A stretch of 64,000 nt of DNA from Lineus longissimus (GCF_910592395.1 NC_088326.1:11783001-11847000); one strand, 5' to 3'. Counted from the stretch's first letter, positions 11,801 to 24,551 are shown. A program made the numbers and translations. The notes: generated by a model from the letters alone, not told the origin.

Positions 11801-14390
11801 TTACAGTCGGTGTGACACCTCAGGCGAGTATAGTGGTTGTCATATTGATTGATTTATAACATCATTTGAAATATATCCCATCAAGAAAAATATCAACAAC
11901 GACAAGAGTCCTTCCTCTCTTTGAATACGCTCCAACACCTTGGGATCCCTAACACAAGAAAGACCTAGGCTGTCCCGTGTCTGGACTTTATGCAGTGAGC
12001 TAAAGCATAATCTTTTCTGATCAGAGGATTGCGGCTGGGTTTCCTGTGTCAGACGATGGAACCACATTCGACTCACTATCTGCTCTATTAGAGAACTGCT
12101 CTGGTTGTCAGACTGGCCCAGAGGATTGCGGCTGGGTTTCCTGTGTCAGACGGTGGAACCACATTCGACTCACTATCTGCTCTATTAGAGGACTACTCTG
12201 ATCAGACGATTAAAACCTGATCACTCGTGTCAAATGGCAAACCAAAGCATAGCATACATATTCTGACTAGAATACTGACCATTAAAAACATTGATAAAGA
12301 TTTGAAGTGCCTAGGCTCGTCAAAGACAACCGAGATAAAAATCAAAGTCTTGTGTTTATAAGCTACCATTGTATGCCTGAGAGGGGGCGAAATGGTACTG
12401 TTTAGACAAGAAGTCTCTCCAAATGCATCAAAGAAGGCGAGGGATTAAAATCCTGTCTTTTTTGGCTTACAAATGCTTACCCTTTCCAAAGACATCCTTT
12501 CGGAATCGTAACTCCCCCGGGGGTGACTGGCTTTTCCACCCTTCCCCCACTCCCCCCGTGCGAACGTATCATTTGATAAAGCCAGGTCCTTGAGATCGTG
12601 GTGGAATGTCAAGAGAAATTGCAAGCAGATGCCAGGGAGACCACTATCTGACATCCATAACAGCTTGCTTCCCTCTTCAGCTAGTTACAGTCGGTGTGAC
12701 AAACAGGCGAGTATAGTGGTTGCCATATTGATTGATTTATGACATCATTTAAAATATATCCCATCAAGAAAAATATCAACAATGACAAGAGAGTCCTTCC
12801 TCTCCTTGAATACGCTCCAACACCTTGGGATCCCTACCACAAGAAAGACCTAGTCTGTCCCGCGTCTGGACTTCATGCAGTGAGCTAAAGCATAATCTGT
12901 TCTGATCGGAGGATTGCGGCTGGGTTTCCTGTGTCAGACGATGGAACCACATTCGACTCACTATCTGCTCTATAAGAGAACTGCTCTGGTTGCCAGACTG
13001 GCCCAGAGGATTGCGGCTGGGTTTCCTGTGTCAGACGGTGGAACCACATTCGACTCACTATCTGCTCTATTAGAGAACTACTCTGATCAGACGATTAAAA
13101 CCTGATCACTCGTGTCAGATGGCAAACCAAAGCATAGCATACATATTCTGACTAGAATACTGACCATTAAAAACATTGACAAAGATTTGAAGTGCCTAGG
13201 CTCGGCAAAGACAACCGAGACAAAAATCAAAGTCTTGTGTTTATAAGTTACCATTGTATGCCTTAGAGGGGGCAAAATGGTACTGTTTAGACAAGAAGTC
13301 TCTCCAAATGCCTCAAAGAAGGTGAGGAATTAAAATGTTGTCTTTATTGGCTAACAAATGCTTACCCTTTCCAAAGACATCCTTTCGGGAATCATAATTC
13401 CCACGGGGGTGACTGGCTCTTCCACCCTTCCCCCACTCCCCCCGTGCCAACGTATCATTAGATAAAGCCAGGTCCTTGAGATCGTGGTGGAATGTCAAGA
13501 GAAATTGCAAGCAGATGCCAGGGAGACCACTATCTGACATCCATAACAGCTTGCTTCCCTCTTCAGCTAGTTACAGTCGGTGTGACACCTCAGGCGAGCA
13601 TAGTGGTTGCCATATTGATTGATTTATAACATCATTTGAAATATATCCCATCAAGAAAAATATCAACAACGACAAGAGAGTCCTTCCTCTCCTTGAATAC
13701 GCTCCAACACCTTGGGATCCCTACAACAAGAAAGACCTAGGCTGTCCCGTGTCTGGACTTTATGCAGTGAGCTAAAGCATAATCTTTTCTGATCAGAGGA
13801 TTGCGGCTGAGTTTCCTGTGTCAGACGATGGAACCACATTCGACTCACTATCTGCTCTATTAGAGAACTGCTCTGGTTGCCAGACTGGCCCAGAGGATTG
13901 CGGCTGGGTTTCCTGTGTCAGACGATGGAACCACATTCGACTCACTATCTGCTCTATAAGAGAACTGCACTGGTTGCCAGACTGGCCCAGAGGATTGCGG
14001 CTGGGTTTCCTGTGTCAGACGGTGGAACCACATTCGACTCACTATCTGCTCTATTAGAGAACTGCTCTGGTTGCCAGACTGGCCCAGAGGATTGCGGCTG
14101 GGTTTCCTGTGTCAGACGGTGGAACCACATTCGACTCACTATCTGCTCTATTAGAGAACTGCTCTGGTTGCCAGACTGGCCCAGAGGATTGCGGCTGGGT
14201 TTCCTGTGTCAGACGGTGGAACCACATTCGACTCACTATCTGCTCTATTAGAGAACTGCTCTGGTTGCCAGACTGGCCCAGAGGATTGCGGCTGGGTTTC
14301 CTGTGTCAGACGGCAGAACCACATTCGACTCACTATCTGCTCTATTAGAGGACTTCTCTGATCAGATGATTAAAACCTGATCACTCGTGT
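8846..14390 (+). repeat. LINE-derived higher-order satellite (887-bp units, 97-bp subunits)
   Basis: The segment GAGTCCTTCCTCTCCTTGAA recurs at about 8860, 10133, 11020, 11904, 12790 and 13677, giving an 884-887 bp period after a longer first step. Each unit encodes LLEYAPTPWDPYNKKD, which matches the VLEYASxVWDPYTKKD region near the end of LINE ORF2. It is followed by 97-bp subunits starting GAGGATTGCGGCTGGGTTTC. Some subunits encode ELHWLPDWPRG, echoing the LHWLPVxxRI motif of the same proteins. Subunit counts are 6-2-2-2-2-6. ORFs here are repeat artefacts. Confidence 0.9.
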
Positions 14391-14542
14391 CAGATGGCAA
14401 ACCAAAGCAAAGCATACATATTCTGACCAGAATGCGGACCATTGAAAAGATTGATATGGACTGTATTAAATCATACTCTAGCAGAGACCAGGCAACTATT
14501 ATGTCTTGAAATTTCTAAATCAGGAAAAAGGTTTGGAACGAG

Positions 14543-14662
14543 TTTACAATCCCCGATCACACCCCAAAAAAAGGTCATCGGTTGACTAACGAAGCACCAC
14601 TGTTCAATGGATTTATAGTTGAATGCGATCAAACTACGTCATTTCCGATCGGGGATTGTAAA
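14543..14662. mobile_element. MITE family C copy 2
   Basis: Termini TTTACAATCCCCGATC and GATCGGGGATTGTAAA are perfect inverted repeats. The interior aligns with the copy at 3357 (TTCAATGGATTTAT, AATGCGATCAAACTA). Confidence 0.85.
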
Positions 14663-15924
14663 TTTTAACCAAAGGTTTCAAAATAAGGAAGTTACTGGAA
14701 TCGGAACTTGGTGTGTGCTTGGCCACTTGATCACTATCGACTACCACTTCAACTACCAATTCAACTTCAGACTTCATGGAAATATAGTAAAAAGGCATCT
14801 TGGTTCGTTGTATGCAGTTATAGCTCAATCAGTAAAAGGCAGAATAGACTGAAAGACACTTTGATAGAAGAGAAATTATACTTGCTCCTCTTGGACATCT
14901 GACCACTGGACTTTCATCTCTCTAGTCGATGATCAACTGAAAAGTACAAAGAAAGTAAAAATTAGAGAAGGGAACAGAAATATTCAAGTGTGGAAATCCA
15001 GTTTGGGTTCCTGTCAATGCCGATTAAACTTCAACTTCAAATAAATCTCAAATGTTTGACCAAAATGTGATCTTGTAACTCATAAATGTTAGACACTCTC
15101 CTTTTTACATACACCTCAGCCCGGGCACATGCCATGACGTGCTCTCTGATTCCAAATGCACTGAGCAGTTAGAACTGGTTCTGCTAATTAAGTCATGAGC
15201 ATGTGACCAAACCCCATTCATTCCCCCAAAAAACTGGTTGAGCTGATAGGGTCATTTGACCCTCTTAGTCTTTTCATTCATCAAGTTATGTCCTGATGCC
15301 TGTATTGTTGAATCTAATCTAATCCCTTGTCCATTGTCCAGTGTCCATTGTCCTGGGGTCCAGCTAGCCATGCCACTATTTTAATTCTTGTCCTTACAAT
15401 GCCTTTCTTCTTTGAATAAAACTACCTGTCATGGATGATGATTTACTAAGATTAGTTTTGTTAAAGGAGGAATATGTCATCATTATTGCATCTTGACCAT
15501 CAAGGTTTGTGCATAATAGGTACTCAATATGAATTTCAACAACTCAAAACTGCTAAGATTTGTCAATAGAAGCTTATTCCTGCCTTAGGTTTTTACCGGG
15601 CCGTTCAAAACTCCCCGTTTTTACATGCGTTTTCTGATAGGTTGCCTTCAACGCATCTCTTCACCAAGTTATCAATAGGGCAGGGAAGAGACAACTCCTA
15701 TGAGGACTATTTCCACATGTATTGATATGTTCTCCTCTCTCCTCGGTACCGTTCCCATTTTCAGCAAAGAGGCCTGAATATTTCATGAGGCATCGTTCGG
15801 TTCAAGTATCGTGTTTTGGATGCAGAATATCGGAAGCCCTGTTATTCAGGAAACTGTGCACATAGGTTCTGTGTTGGCTCTCAGTCTCGTCAGGTGTGGG
15901 CGTCTAGTGAATGTTTCATACTAT
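14663..15924. other. No gene recognised
   Basis: AT-rich sequence. The two overlapping 64-77 codon ORFs at 14619-14902 show no family features and partly cover the MITE end. Confidence 0.4.
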
Positions 15925-16420
15925 TAAAGGCACACGCCATTCATTAAGTATTTGAAATTTGTAATTGAATTCCAAAATTTCAAATTGTGTTCATGTGCAC
16001 TGAATATAGATTTCAACAATGCCACTGTGTATACATGTACATGTAGATATCATCAATTCTCTCTTTTACACATTAAAGAGGTCAGTCCCAAAAGTGTACA
16101 GAAAACATGATTGACAAGTAACACAGCCCAATTCTATGTTCCATTGGCAATTAGATTTGTACATTTCCAATGGTGGTAATTACTAACGGGTGGCTATTAA
16201 TCTTTTGATTGGCCTTATGGAAATGTACATGAATATCTGACCAATCGGGCTTAATATATAGGGCCTATATTGGTATATTTGACCTTCCAGTATTAATAGT
16301 AGGTGGTATTACCAAGTTTACAAGCACTGACCTCTTAATGTGTAAAAGAGTGTATATTAAATTTTAGCAAATAACTGCACTGTGGCATAGTGTATTCATA
16401 TTGTATAAGAAAATTTAACA
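15925..16420. mobile_element. MITE family G copy interrupted by MITE family H
   Basis: Left part (AAAGGCACACGCC, TTTGAAATTTGTAATTGAAT) and right part (AGCAAATAACTGCACTGTGG) match the continuous copies at 30190 and 34206. The interruption at 16061-16350 is a separate element with perfect inverted ends CTCTTTTACACATTAAAGAG and CTCTTAATGTGTAAAAGAG. H therefore inserted into G. Confidence 0.75.
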
Positions 16421-17228
16421 AAAATCATCCTCAGCATATTAGACCTTAACTACATGTATTTGAAATGTGCTCACTTGATGATGTTGATGCATTTAGACCT
16501 GGGAAAGTAAATGCTAGTTGAGACTTATGATGAAACTCCAATGGACAATGATGGAAGATGCATGCAAATATGGGAAAAATTTTAAATTAAAACAGTTTTA
16601 AAACTCTTTTAACATTTTTTTGGGCTTCTCAAATGTATCCTTAAACGAATCACTGCAGAATCCCTGATTTGCAGTTGATTCAGAGTTGACACTGGTGATA
16701 TTTCCTTCCTGAAAAAGATGGCTAAATATCGTTATTTGTTTATGATATTGGGGCAAATACTACAAACAAACGACCACGCTCATCAAATCGTGTTTATATT
16801 GTCAAATGATATGAGTAGTGACAGGGTTAATAGCCAAAGATGAACGTTTTTATGTGCTGCATTTTCAGTTAAAAACAACGGATGCCTCGCGTAATTATTT
16901 CATGCGGATTGATTGAAAATTGTCCTAAATGTCCCGTGCTGTATTGGACTGAGAGCCCAAATGAGTCCTGTGTTTACCCAATTATGTATGATAGCGCCGG
17001 TCTGGTTTGAGTAGCGTGGGCAATATATTGGGATTTGATGGTGCGCCAGTCAGTTGGCGTAAGTTAGTTGAGAGTTGAAGTTGGGGCTGTTGGCCGCTTC
17101 TGCTGGAGTAAAAAGTGGCTGTGTTGAGGAACGTTCGAAAGGAAGTTCGCCTCCAGCGTGTGAGTACGATTTTTGGTGAAAGTTCGTTTTGACTCGGTTT
17201 CAGATGGCTTGTTCTCTACCTGATTAGA
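16421..17228. other. No gene recognised; GC-richer patch near 17040-17160
   Basis: A less AT-rich segment ends in a donor-like GCGTGTGAGTACG near 17157. It could be an untranslated first exon of some transcript, but no coding frame or phase supports this. Confidence 0.3.
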
Positions 17229-17550
17229 AATAGGCTGGATTGAAAAACAGGCGATTTCATATTGGTTTCAAAGGACACAGAAATTGGCCGGATTGAAAAA
17301 CAGCTGATTTCATATTGGTTTCAAAGGACACAGAAATAGGCCGGATTGAAAAACAGCTGATTTCATATTGGTTTCAAAGGACACAGAAATAGGCCGGATT
17401 GAAAAACAGCTGATTTCATATTGGTTTCAATTAAAGGACACAGAAATAGGCCGGATTGAAAAACAGCTGATTTCATATTGGTTTCAAAGGACACAGAAAT
17501 AGGCCGGATTGAAAAACAGCCAATTTCATATTGGTTTCGAAGGACATGGA
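17229..17550. repeat. 53-bp minisatellite, about six units
   Basis: GGCCGGATTGAAAAACAGCT recurs at 17286, 17339, 17392, 17449 and 17502. One unit carries a 4-bp TTAA insertion. ORFs on both strands here are periodic artefacts. Confidence 0.92.
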
Positions 17551-17844
17551 GTTCACTGTTTTGGAGAAAATTAGGAGTTGATATTGCAGGCACCAGTTCA
17601 TATTCTACGGGATTAAAATCAGCTCGATTGAGAATTGGTTCTCTCTGGATCAGCTCTCAGTTAAAATGTTGACCTTCCTGAACTAAAATATAGACTAGAG
17701 TTCTTTATTCATAATTGGATGGATCCATTGATTCGCATTCTGGATTGCTAGTTTGGATAAAGAGAGTGAGTCGTATTGATGTAATGTCATACTTATGATC
17801 AGAATTCATAGTCTTTATTAATTATTCTTGATAGAATTGAAGTA

Positions 17845-18005
17845 CAGTAGAACCTCCCTTAGCGGACACCTCTCTATTAAGGACACTGGCTTTGGTCCCA
17901 AATTAGGTGTTTCCATTCAATTTGACCACTCTAGTCAGGACCCCTCTTTATTAAGGACATCACTTGTCAGTCCTGAGGGTGTCCTTAATAGAGAGGTTCT
18001 ACTGT
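17845..18005. mobile_element. MITE family A copy
   Basis: Well-preserved copy from CAGTAGAACCTCCCTTAGCG to AGAGAGGTTCTACTG, a good reference for the family. Confidence 0.88.
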
Positions 18006-18491
18006 TATCTGTAGGCACTGATCAGCTCTATGATTTCACCGATACCAGCAGTTTATCAGAGGCAGTATCAATCTCCCTATGCCTGCAGATCTGCTTTTAG
18101 TAGCACTGTCTACCTAACCGCTCAGTTGACCTCATAGCACCAAAAGGTACTTACATTCTCAAGAAACAGATGGGGGGGGGCTGTTGTAAACCATTTTAAA
18201 CTTATGACAATCCTTGACAAGCTCCTCATTGGTATTTTCTAGCCATTGGTAACTATGAAATAAAATGAGTCAAAACCTATTGACATGACCATTTCTTGGC
18301 AAACTCCCCATTGGTACTCTCTACAATTTGAAAGCACATTTCTCAAACGAACGGTATAGATTTTCTCCACTTAGTTTTACTGGGAACTCCATTTGTTTGA
18401 TTTGGGTCAAAATCAGTTGCATCCGAAATAAAGGCTGAGATTTTGCATGCCAATAAGGCTCAATTGATGTTAATGGGTAAATGGGTGATTC

Positions 18492-18707
18492 TCATCTAAA
18501 GCTATTACAGTCCCAGTCATAATTAACATACCCCGCTTCATGTAATCTGCATTCAACTTGCGCTCGAGTGCTGAGTAAGCTATGCATTGCTTGTACACCG
18601 GGTCGCGTGCATGTCACTGTGAAGGTCTTGCATGTGTTACACACAGCATTCCCAATCATATCGGCAATAGAGGTGTCCAAATGGTTCAAGTGAGTTAGGC
18701 GCATCAC
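18492..18707 (-). CDS. Hypothetical 71-codon ORF
   Basis: Starts MMRLTHLNHLDTSIADMIGN and contains clustered cysteines (VCNTCKTFTVTC, then two more). No signal peptide, no known family and no splice partner found. The cysteine pattern is the only reason to list it; it may be chance. Confidence 0.2.
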   Translation of the reverse strand: MMRLTHLNHLDTSIADMIGNAVCNTCKTFTVTCTRPGVQAMHSLLSTRAQVECRLHEAGYVNYDWDCNSFR

Positions 18708-18839
18708 ACACGAAGGTTACATAAATGGTGGTCGGAGGATTCATGCGACCTATGCCTAGATTGTGAGAAGGTTGCGTGTACATTACACCCAAAGGTGGGA
18801 GTCATTTCTCTGGAAAAGAAAGCACCGACTCCCACCCTT

Positions 18840-20215
18840 GAAATTGGTGTTAACTTCATTTTGAAAGAGTTGTAATTGCTTGAGGATTCAAGTTCCAGCC
18901 AAAATAGTGTTGCCTATGCTCAATCCTGGTAACTCGTGTCAAATTTCACCATATAATGTTTTAGCTGTTTTTGACAAATGACTACGTCACTTTCTCATAA
19001 ATCGGTAAGGTTTTCGAATCGAAATGCACATTTTCTAGAAATTGATGGTTTAATCCCGCCCGGACGGCTCGCTGCGATGCCATTTTCGTTGATGACATCA
19101 CAACATGAACATTTTCACGGTCGCGGTGGTTTACATTCAGCGATTTTATAATAAATCTAATCAAAAATGGAAAATTTGAGCTTTACATTTGTGATCAACA
19201 ATTAAAAACGGATGTATTTCCGCAAAGTTGTAAATCACATCATAGTATCACTTTAATTTTATTACAAATTTCTTACAAAAAGCTTAGGCCAATAGGAATG
19301 TAAAGGTGGGTTAACAATATCCGAGGAATACTTTTTTCATATGATTAAATACTTTTTGAAAATTGAACTATTTGACCTAGTGCATTATTTACAGGGGTCA
19401 ACAAAGCTAAATGAATCCTTGGAAAATGAAGAGAGTGCAGCCTGACTACCACTAATGCTAGTAGGCCTGATAAGCTATTCAAATGGCAAAAAGCTTTGCA
19501 GAAGATGAATCAAAAAGTTATGTAATATGAATAACTGGTCATTTCAACTTTTTTTCCTTGATGGTGTCTGGCCATGCTGGCTGTCAAGTCTCCACAAGAC
19601 ACCATAATTTAGGATTATCTAATAATATTAAAATTTGTCATAATGTGTAGTCTTCAAAAATATTATTGGCCTGTGCCAAAGCCTGTCCATGAATCTTCCG
19701 TGAAGGTGGGTTTCAAACTGGTTCCTCTGAAAACCTCAAGACTGATGCCCATTGGAAAAGTTTGGAAAAGCCGTGAATAAAATCACTAAAATCTTGAAGT
19801 ATGTATATATTCTTTTCCCTAAAATTGTTAGGAAACCCTTTCTATGACCCTTTTTCAGCCATTGATTAGGATTTCGGCTGAAAAGACAGGCAGGCTTGCT
19901 TATTCCTTGCACTGAAAGAATTCCTTTATTTTTCATAATTTGGAGGTATTCAGTATTTGTTCCTCACCCCAAATATGTTATAGGAATAGAGTGGTTTCAC
20001 GTGGCGTCATCACCTGCAATGTTTGAGAGACAGACAAAGGAAGGAAAGCACACTTTTCATTTCACACATCACGAATAACCTAGATTTGGGAAAAATAAAA
20101 TCTCAAAAAAATACTGAATTGATTTGCCCATCAGAAGCACATAGTGTCTACGACAGCAAAAGAAATAGTGAAATAGTTCTTGGACATGTAACAGAGTAAA
20201 AACATCAAGGTCCAA
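18840..20215. other. No gene recognised
   Basis: Unique-looking AT-rich sequence with only short ORFs. A short GGTGGGAGTC/GACTCCCACC inverted repeat lies just left of it at about 18795-18836. Confidence 0.4.
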
Positions 20216-20284
20216 CCGGAGATTGAACCCGGGACCTCTCGCTTATAAGGCCATCACTCTACCGACTGAGCTAAAGGGAATTTC
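20216..20284 (-). mobile_element. tRNA-derived SINE or tRNA pseudogene
   Basis: On the minus strand, TTTAGCTCAGTCGGTAGAGT is a good A box and GGTTCAATCTCC a good B box, with an anticodon-like loop CTTATAAG. The acceptor arms do not pair, so this is a retroposed tRNA-like head rather than a working tRNA gene. Confidence 0.65.
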
Positions 20285-21414
20285 CCTCTAGCCTGGGCTA
20301 GTAGGAATGATGCCACCACTACAGACAAAGCGTTGTTAAAGGGTGGATGTCATTTTGTGATCTGGACTGTACTCCAAGCAAGGATACATCACATGTCATA
20401 CCGATTTTGATTTGACCTATATAGGATACATGTAGCATGTTTCTTCACCAGTATGAATTCCCAACCAACAAATATCTATACCATGCTTCCCGAAATTGGT
20501 GGCTTGCATTGGAACTAACTTTTTCCCCCTCGTCCGTCATTGAAGGCATTCAAGTGTGTTGGTCAACCATGACTATCTCCTTTGTCCCTCCACCATAAGG
20601 CCTAGTTTCCCCTCATGACATCACTATTTCGGACACTCAGCGCCCCATTTCTGGAAAGGTGTATACAGTGAGCACAGTGGCCCTTGCCTGTCATTGTTGT
20701 TAAAGGGGTATGCTGTTGGTATCTATACTGCTGGTCCATGTGAGTAGAAATGCAGTTATACCAGTGTGGGTATTCAGACAGTGTCAGCAAGGCATTGTCC
20801 ACTATGGTTACCCAAGCGCTAGAAGACGACAGCCAAAAAAATAAAAGCACATGCAGATCCAAAAGTGAATGTTACCTGTTCTATGCTCTCAATGTTGATT
20901 TGCTGGTTGTTATTTCTAGATGATAGCTTCAATATGTCTGTTAAAGTGTATTTCCTCCCACAAAAACAATGCCTTTCCCTGGCCTCAGTAGGTATAAAAG
21001 CACCATCAAGTTATACACAAGTTACTGAATGGAACCAATTGCGAACCCTCTTGTCCAAATGTTCAACAGGCCTAAATAATCTAGCTAACTGCGGGAGCCG
21101 TATGAATAGGAAATGAGACAGTTCTTTTTCACTGCGGAGAAAATGTAAAAAGGATGGCTGAATCGTTTTTGTGTGAAATTCCCTTTAATAGGTTTTTAAT
21201 AATGTAGCTGTCCTGAATAAATAGAGAAATCAGTGTTTTTGTAGTCCTATGCCTAATCAAGGGTACAAATTGATCAAAAGTATATCTTTTTAGTGCCATC
21301 TACAGTATCAACCTCTCCTTCAATTCTATCAGGAATAAGTGAAGACTATGTGACATTGTGGACTACACGAGAATGATTTTGACATACACGCAGTTGTAAC
21401 CAAATGTGACCAGC
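20285..21414. other. No gene recognised
   Basis: Contains weak ORFs on both strands. The minus ORF at 20602-20862 starts with a hydrophobic run (MDLHVLLFFWLSSSSAWVTI) but has no support beyond that. Confidence 0.35.
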
Positions 21415-21598
21415 CATGGTAAAATGAGTCGCATGTCGCTCCGAGCTTGACAGGTTGAGACAGACTGGTTGTTCATTTCACTATTGTCTGCCTTTTGTGA
21501 AATCTGAGTATATCAATTTCTTCTATTATGTCCAGGTGTCATTTTAGGCTCATCTTCTGTGCGACATGTGACTCATTTTGCGGTGGTGGGTCACAAAT
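21415..21598. mobile_element. MITE family B copy 1
   Basis: Segments ATGAGTCGCATGTCGC, GAGCTTGACAGGTTGAGACA and GCGACATGTGACTCATTTTG recur at 31862, 38734, 47570 (reverse) and 54098. Short inverted ends. Confidence 0.85.
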
Positions 21599-21783
21599 GT
21601 TTGAAAGAATTACTAATCTTTGATTATCTTTTTTATGTTGGTGATATGCAGGATAACAGAAAAAGTTATAGTTTTTCACTTACTGGAATGATGTCCTTCT
21701 AGGATTTGCCGCCGAACTTTAAAAAAATACAAACTTGTGATTACCTTTCTGATCTTGGTGACTTGTGACTCTGCCATGACATT

Positions 21784-22101
21784 CTAGGATTTGCACCCAA
21801 GCTTTTCATGATCGCTAATCTGTGAAAGCTTATCTTTAATTAGCCAAACATTGTAAACTGATGACAGGACAAACATCAAATTTGCACCCCACACCAAACT
21901 TTTGCAAACTTCTCCCGATACCATATGATAATGGTATATGCCTATAATCAAACAATAAATATTTATATAAAGTCCTGCCAATAAATTAATCATTATGAGT
22001 GTGGGAGAGGAAAGCTTAGGAAGTGCTTCAAAAAGGAAGGTTCTCGCTGTCACAAGTTTTATGAGCAAGGAGGCGCAAGCTATGAGGAAAAAAGACGACA
22101 T
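21784..22101 (-). CDS. Hypothetical 105-residue membrane protein
   Basis: The ATG at 22101 opens a single-exon frame starting MSSFFLIACASLLIKLVTAR. Three hydrophobic stretches are separated by short polar loops: SSPTLIMINLLAGLYINIY forms the second, and a third contains WGANLMFVLSSVYN. The TM2-loop-Cys-TM3 spacing (VSGEVCKSLVWGANLMFVLS) is reminiscent of the first three helices of a class A GPCR, but the usual GN and DRY-like residues are missing and the frame stops after TM3. It could be a degenerate receptor fragment, an unrelated small membrane protein or chance. The flanks carry a duplicated TCTAGGATTTGC segment. Confidence 0.35.
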   Translation of the reverse strand: MSSFFLIACASLLIKLVTARTFLFEALPKLSSPTLIMINLLAGLYINIYCLIIGIYHYHMVSGEVCKSLVWGANLMFVLSSVYNVWLIKDKLSQISDHEKLGCKS

Positions 22102-22227
22102 GACGATTCCCCTTACGGGAGAGGCCAACGGGACCGGGAAAGGAAAAATAATAAAGTAAGATTACTTCTTAATTTCTTTATTAGCATGATCTACTACATG
22201 TGGTAACTTGATTCGTTTTGAATTCTC

Positions 22228-22680
22228 TAGACTTTCAAACTCTTGCTGGCATGTTTTTTTGGTAGATTTTGCAAATTATCTCGCTTCTCCAACACAAAAA
22301 AACGTGAAACTATTTTTTTACTCAAAAAATGTTAAGAGATTTACGCTTTTTGCCAAAAGAAAAATCATGAAAGTTCCCTTTTTTCAGAAATTTTTGTCAA
22401 TTTGTTTTGGCCCATTTGTGAAGATTTCTGAAAAATGAACGATTTATAATCGTTTTTCCAATCAAAAGATGACTTTTACGATTTTTTGGGGCAAAGTGCA
22501 GATATTCTCAACCTGCAAAAATTAAAGTTAGGTCATGTTACCATTGGCAACAGTTTCTTGCTCCGTTGCCATTGACAACATAACTGTTAAACTCTTGCTG
22601 GCATGTTTTTTGCAAATTATCTCGCTTCTCCAATACAAAAAAACGTGAAACTATTTTTTTACTCAACAAGTATTTTTTTA
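22228..22680. repeat. Direct repeat pair about 350 bp apart
   Basis: CTCTTGCTGGCATGTTTTTT followed by GCAAATTATCTCGCTTCTCC occurs at about 22238-22325 and again at 22591-22670. Dispersed or locally duplicated, non-coding. Confidence 0.75.
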
Positions 22681-23129
22681 CTATTTTAAGCAGGGTATCC
22701 ATCCTTATTATTTCTTGCTTCAAAAATGCAATGATATTATCCCTTGTGGGGATTATCGTTGACGCTTTTAAGGATATTTATCACAGGTTGCGGTAATTGC
22801 TGACTTTTGTAGCAGGTACCAGTGAGAACCATCGCAAACAAGTGATAATTGTTGCATGGGATGAAATGATGGAACTTCGAAAGTACTTTTGCATATTTTT
22901 TCTTTATTATTTGCACTCTACACTTTATTTTGCCACCCGTTAGCAAATAACTGATAATTTCATTGAATGTTCGAGATAACCAGTCAGTAGGCTTGATCTA
23001 GGTCAAGTATCAGAAAATTTTAATCATTTTGATATTTCAGACAAGATTACGGCGTAATTGAAAACCTTGATTTTATCCACTTGGTTCGGTTTTGCACCCC
23101 TCTCTCTGTTTTGATATAAGATGACACCA

Positions 23130-23375
23130 ACATTTTAAAGGCGCACACCGATCGTAATTACCGTTGGTCCAGGAAAATAGAAATGCAGTAATACACAATG
23201 CCGTAATTCAGTTATTATGCATGCAAATTTGATGAAACTTGTTATTTATTGTATTTGTATATCTGTCTACAAAACGGCAGCGCTGACATTAATATTTAGT
23301 ATGTGTTTACACAATGAGAAATGTTCAAAATCATTTACTAATTTCAAATTTATAACAAACGCAAAGGCCTTAAAA
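23130..23375. mobile_element. MITE family G copy (TTAA-type)
   Basis: Starts TTAAAGGCGCACACCG and contains TGGTCCAGGAAAATAGAAAT, ACACAATGCCGTAAT and GCATGCAAATTTGATGAAAC, shared with 30190-30435 in reverse. The TTAA terminus suggests piggyBac-type mobilisation. Confidence 0.7.
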
Positions 23376-23798
23376 AAGCAAATGGAAGTAAAAAAATATT
23401 TTTCACCAGGTTCTTTGATAATTTGCACTCCACGCTTGATTTTATTCTCGATTAGCAAGTAATCACTTCATCCAGTCCGAGAAATCAACTAGTCATAGGC
23501 CTTATCTAGGCCACTGTGTATGCTTCTTGAAATGTCCATACTTTTTTGGACACTGTGAAAACACTTCTCGGCCAATTTCCTCAAATTTTTTAACGGAAGG
23601 ATTTTTAGACTGCTGTTACCATGGTTTCCTCTCCACCACTCATTTCTTGATGAAGTGAACAAATTGGGCCGCTATGGAAGATCATTTGACCAAAGGACAT
23701 GGTCATTTGCTTCTGTTGAAGCCTCTAGTTGGACAAGATTTAACTACAATAATCTACACTCTGTTGTCAAACACTAAAGGGTTAAATATTGATGTAAA

Positions 23799-23976
23799 GT
23801 AGAACCTCTCTATTAAGGACACCCTTGGAACCGACATATTATGCTGTCCTTGATAGACAGGTGTCCTGATTAGAGAGGTGATATTGAATGGAAAGAACTA
23901 ATTTGGGACCGAAGCTGGTGTCCTTGAAAGAGAGGGTGACCGTAATAGAGAGGTGTTGGATAAGGGTGGTTCCACT
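23799..23976. mobile_element. MITE family A copy
   Basis: From AGAACCTCTCTATTAAGGAC to GGTTCCACTGTAG, with family A internal blocks in the same order. Confidence 0.8.
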
Positions 23977-24389
23977 GTAGTTCCGTTCTGTTAATAAAGT
24001 ACACCCAAACAGCCGTACAAGACACATTCAAAAATTTCATTCAACCAGTTTTTTCACAGTTATTCAACGAAATGGAAAATAAAAGTGTCCGATGACAGTC
24101 ACATGGAACCCTGATGGCATTTTGTGCACTCGGTCCACTAATTTGCACTCTTTTCTCTGTTTTCATGTTATTAATCATAAACAAATTGTTCACCTGTTGC
24201 AAGGCCTATTATTGTTGACACCATCAATAGTTTGATTACCTTAAGCATCATTTTATATCTATTTCATGTTTATATTCTGCACATCTGTCAGTTGGCCTGA
24301 ATCATGTTTTAAAACAAGCCATTCAATAATTTTTTGTTGGGCTAAAAAAAACCTTCAAATTTTTCTCACTAAGTTCAAAAACCATTAGA

Positions 24390-24551
24390 GAAGAAGCTCC
24401 CTTATTGGACAACCTCTCTATCAAGGACACTAGTTTTTGTCCCAAATTGGTTGTTTCCATTCAATTTAACCTCTCTAATCAGGACACCTCTCTATTAAGT
24501 ACAGCACTAGCCAGTCCCGAGGATGTCCCTTATAGAGAGGTTCTACTGTAT
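24390..24551. mobile_element. MITE family A copy
   Basis: Contains CTCTCTATCAAGGACACTAG and ends TAGAGAGGTTCTACTGTA. Confidence 0.8.

Noticed and set aside
9060-14348. Many ORFs of 60-124 codons (MSRMWFHRLTQETQPQSS-type and + strand partners)
   Set aside because: They repeat with the 97-bp and 887-bp satellite periods and occur on both strands. They are LINE-derived satellite, not a gene family.
17040-17170. Additional alternative first exon of the zinc transporter
   Set aside because: Short ATG frames here do not reach the donor in phase 2, so it cannot start the protein. An untranslated exon is possible but unsupported.
20216-20284. Functional tRNA gene
   Set aside because: A and B boxes are good, but the acceptor stem does not pair, so it is a SINE head or pseudogene.
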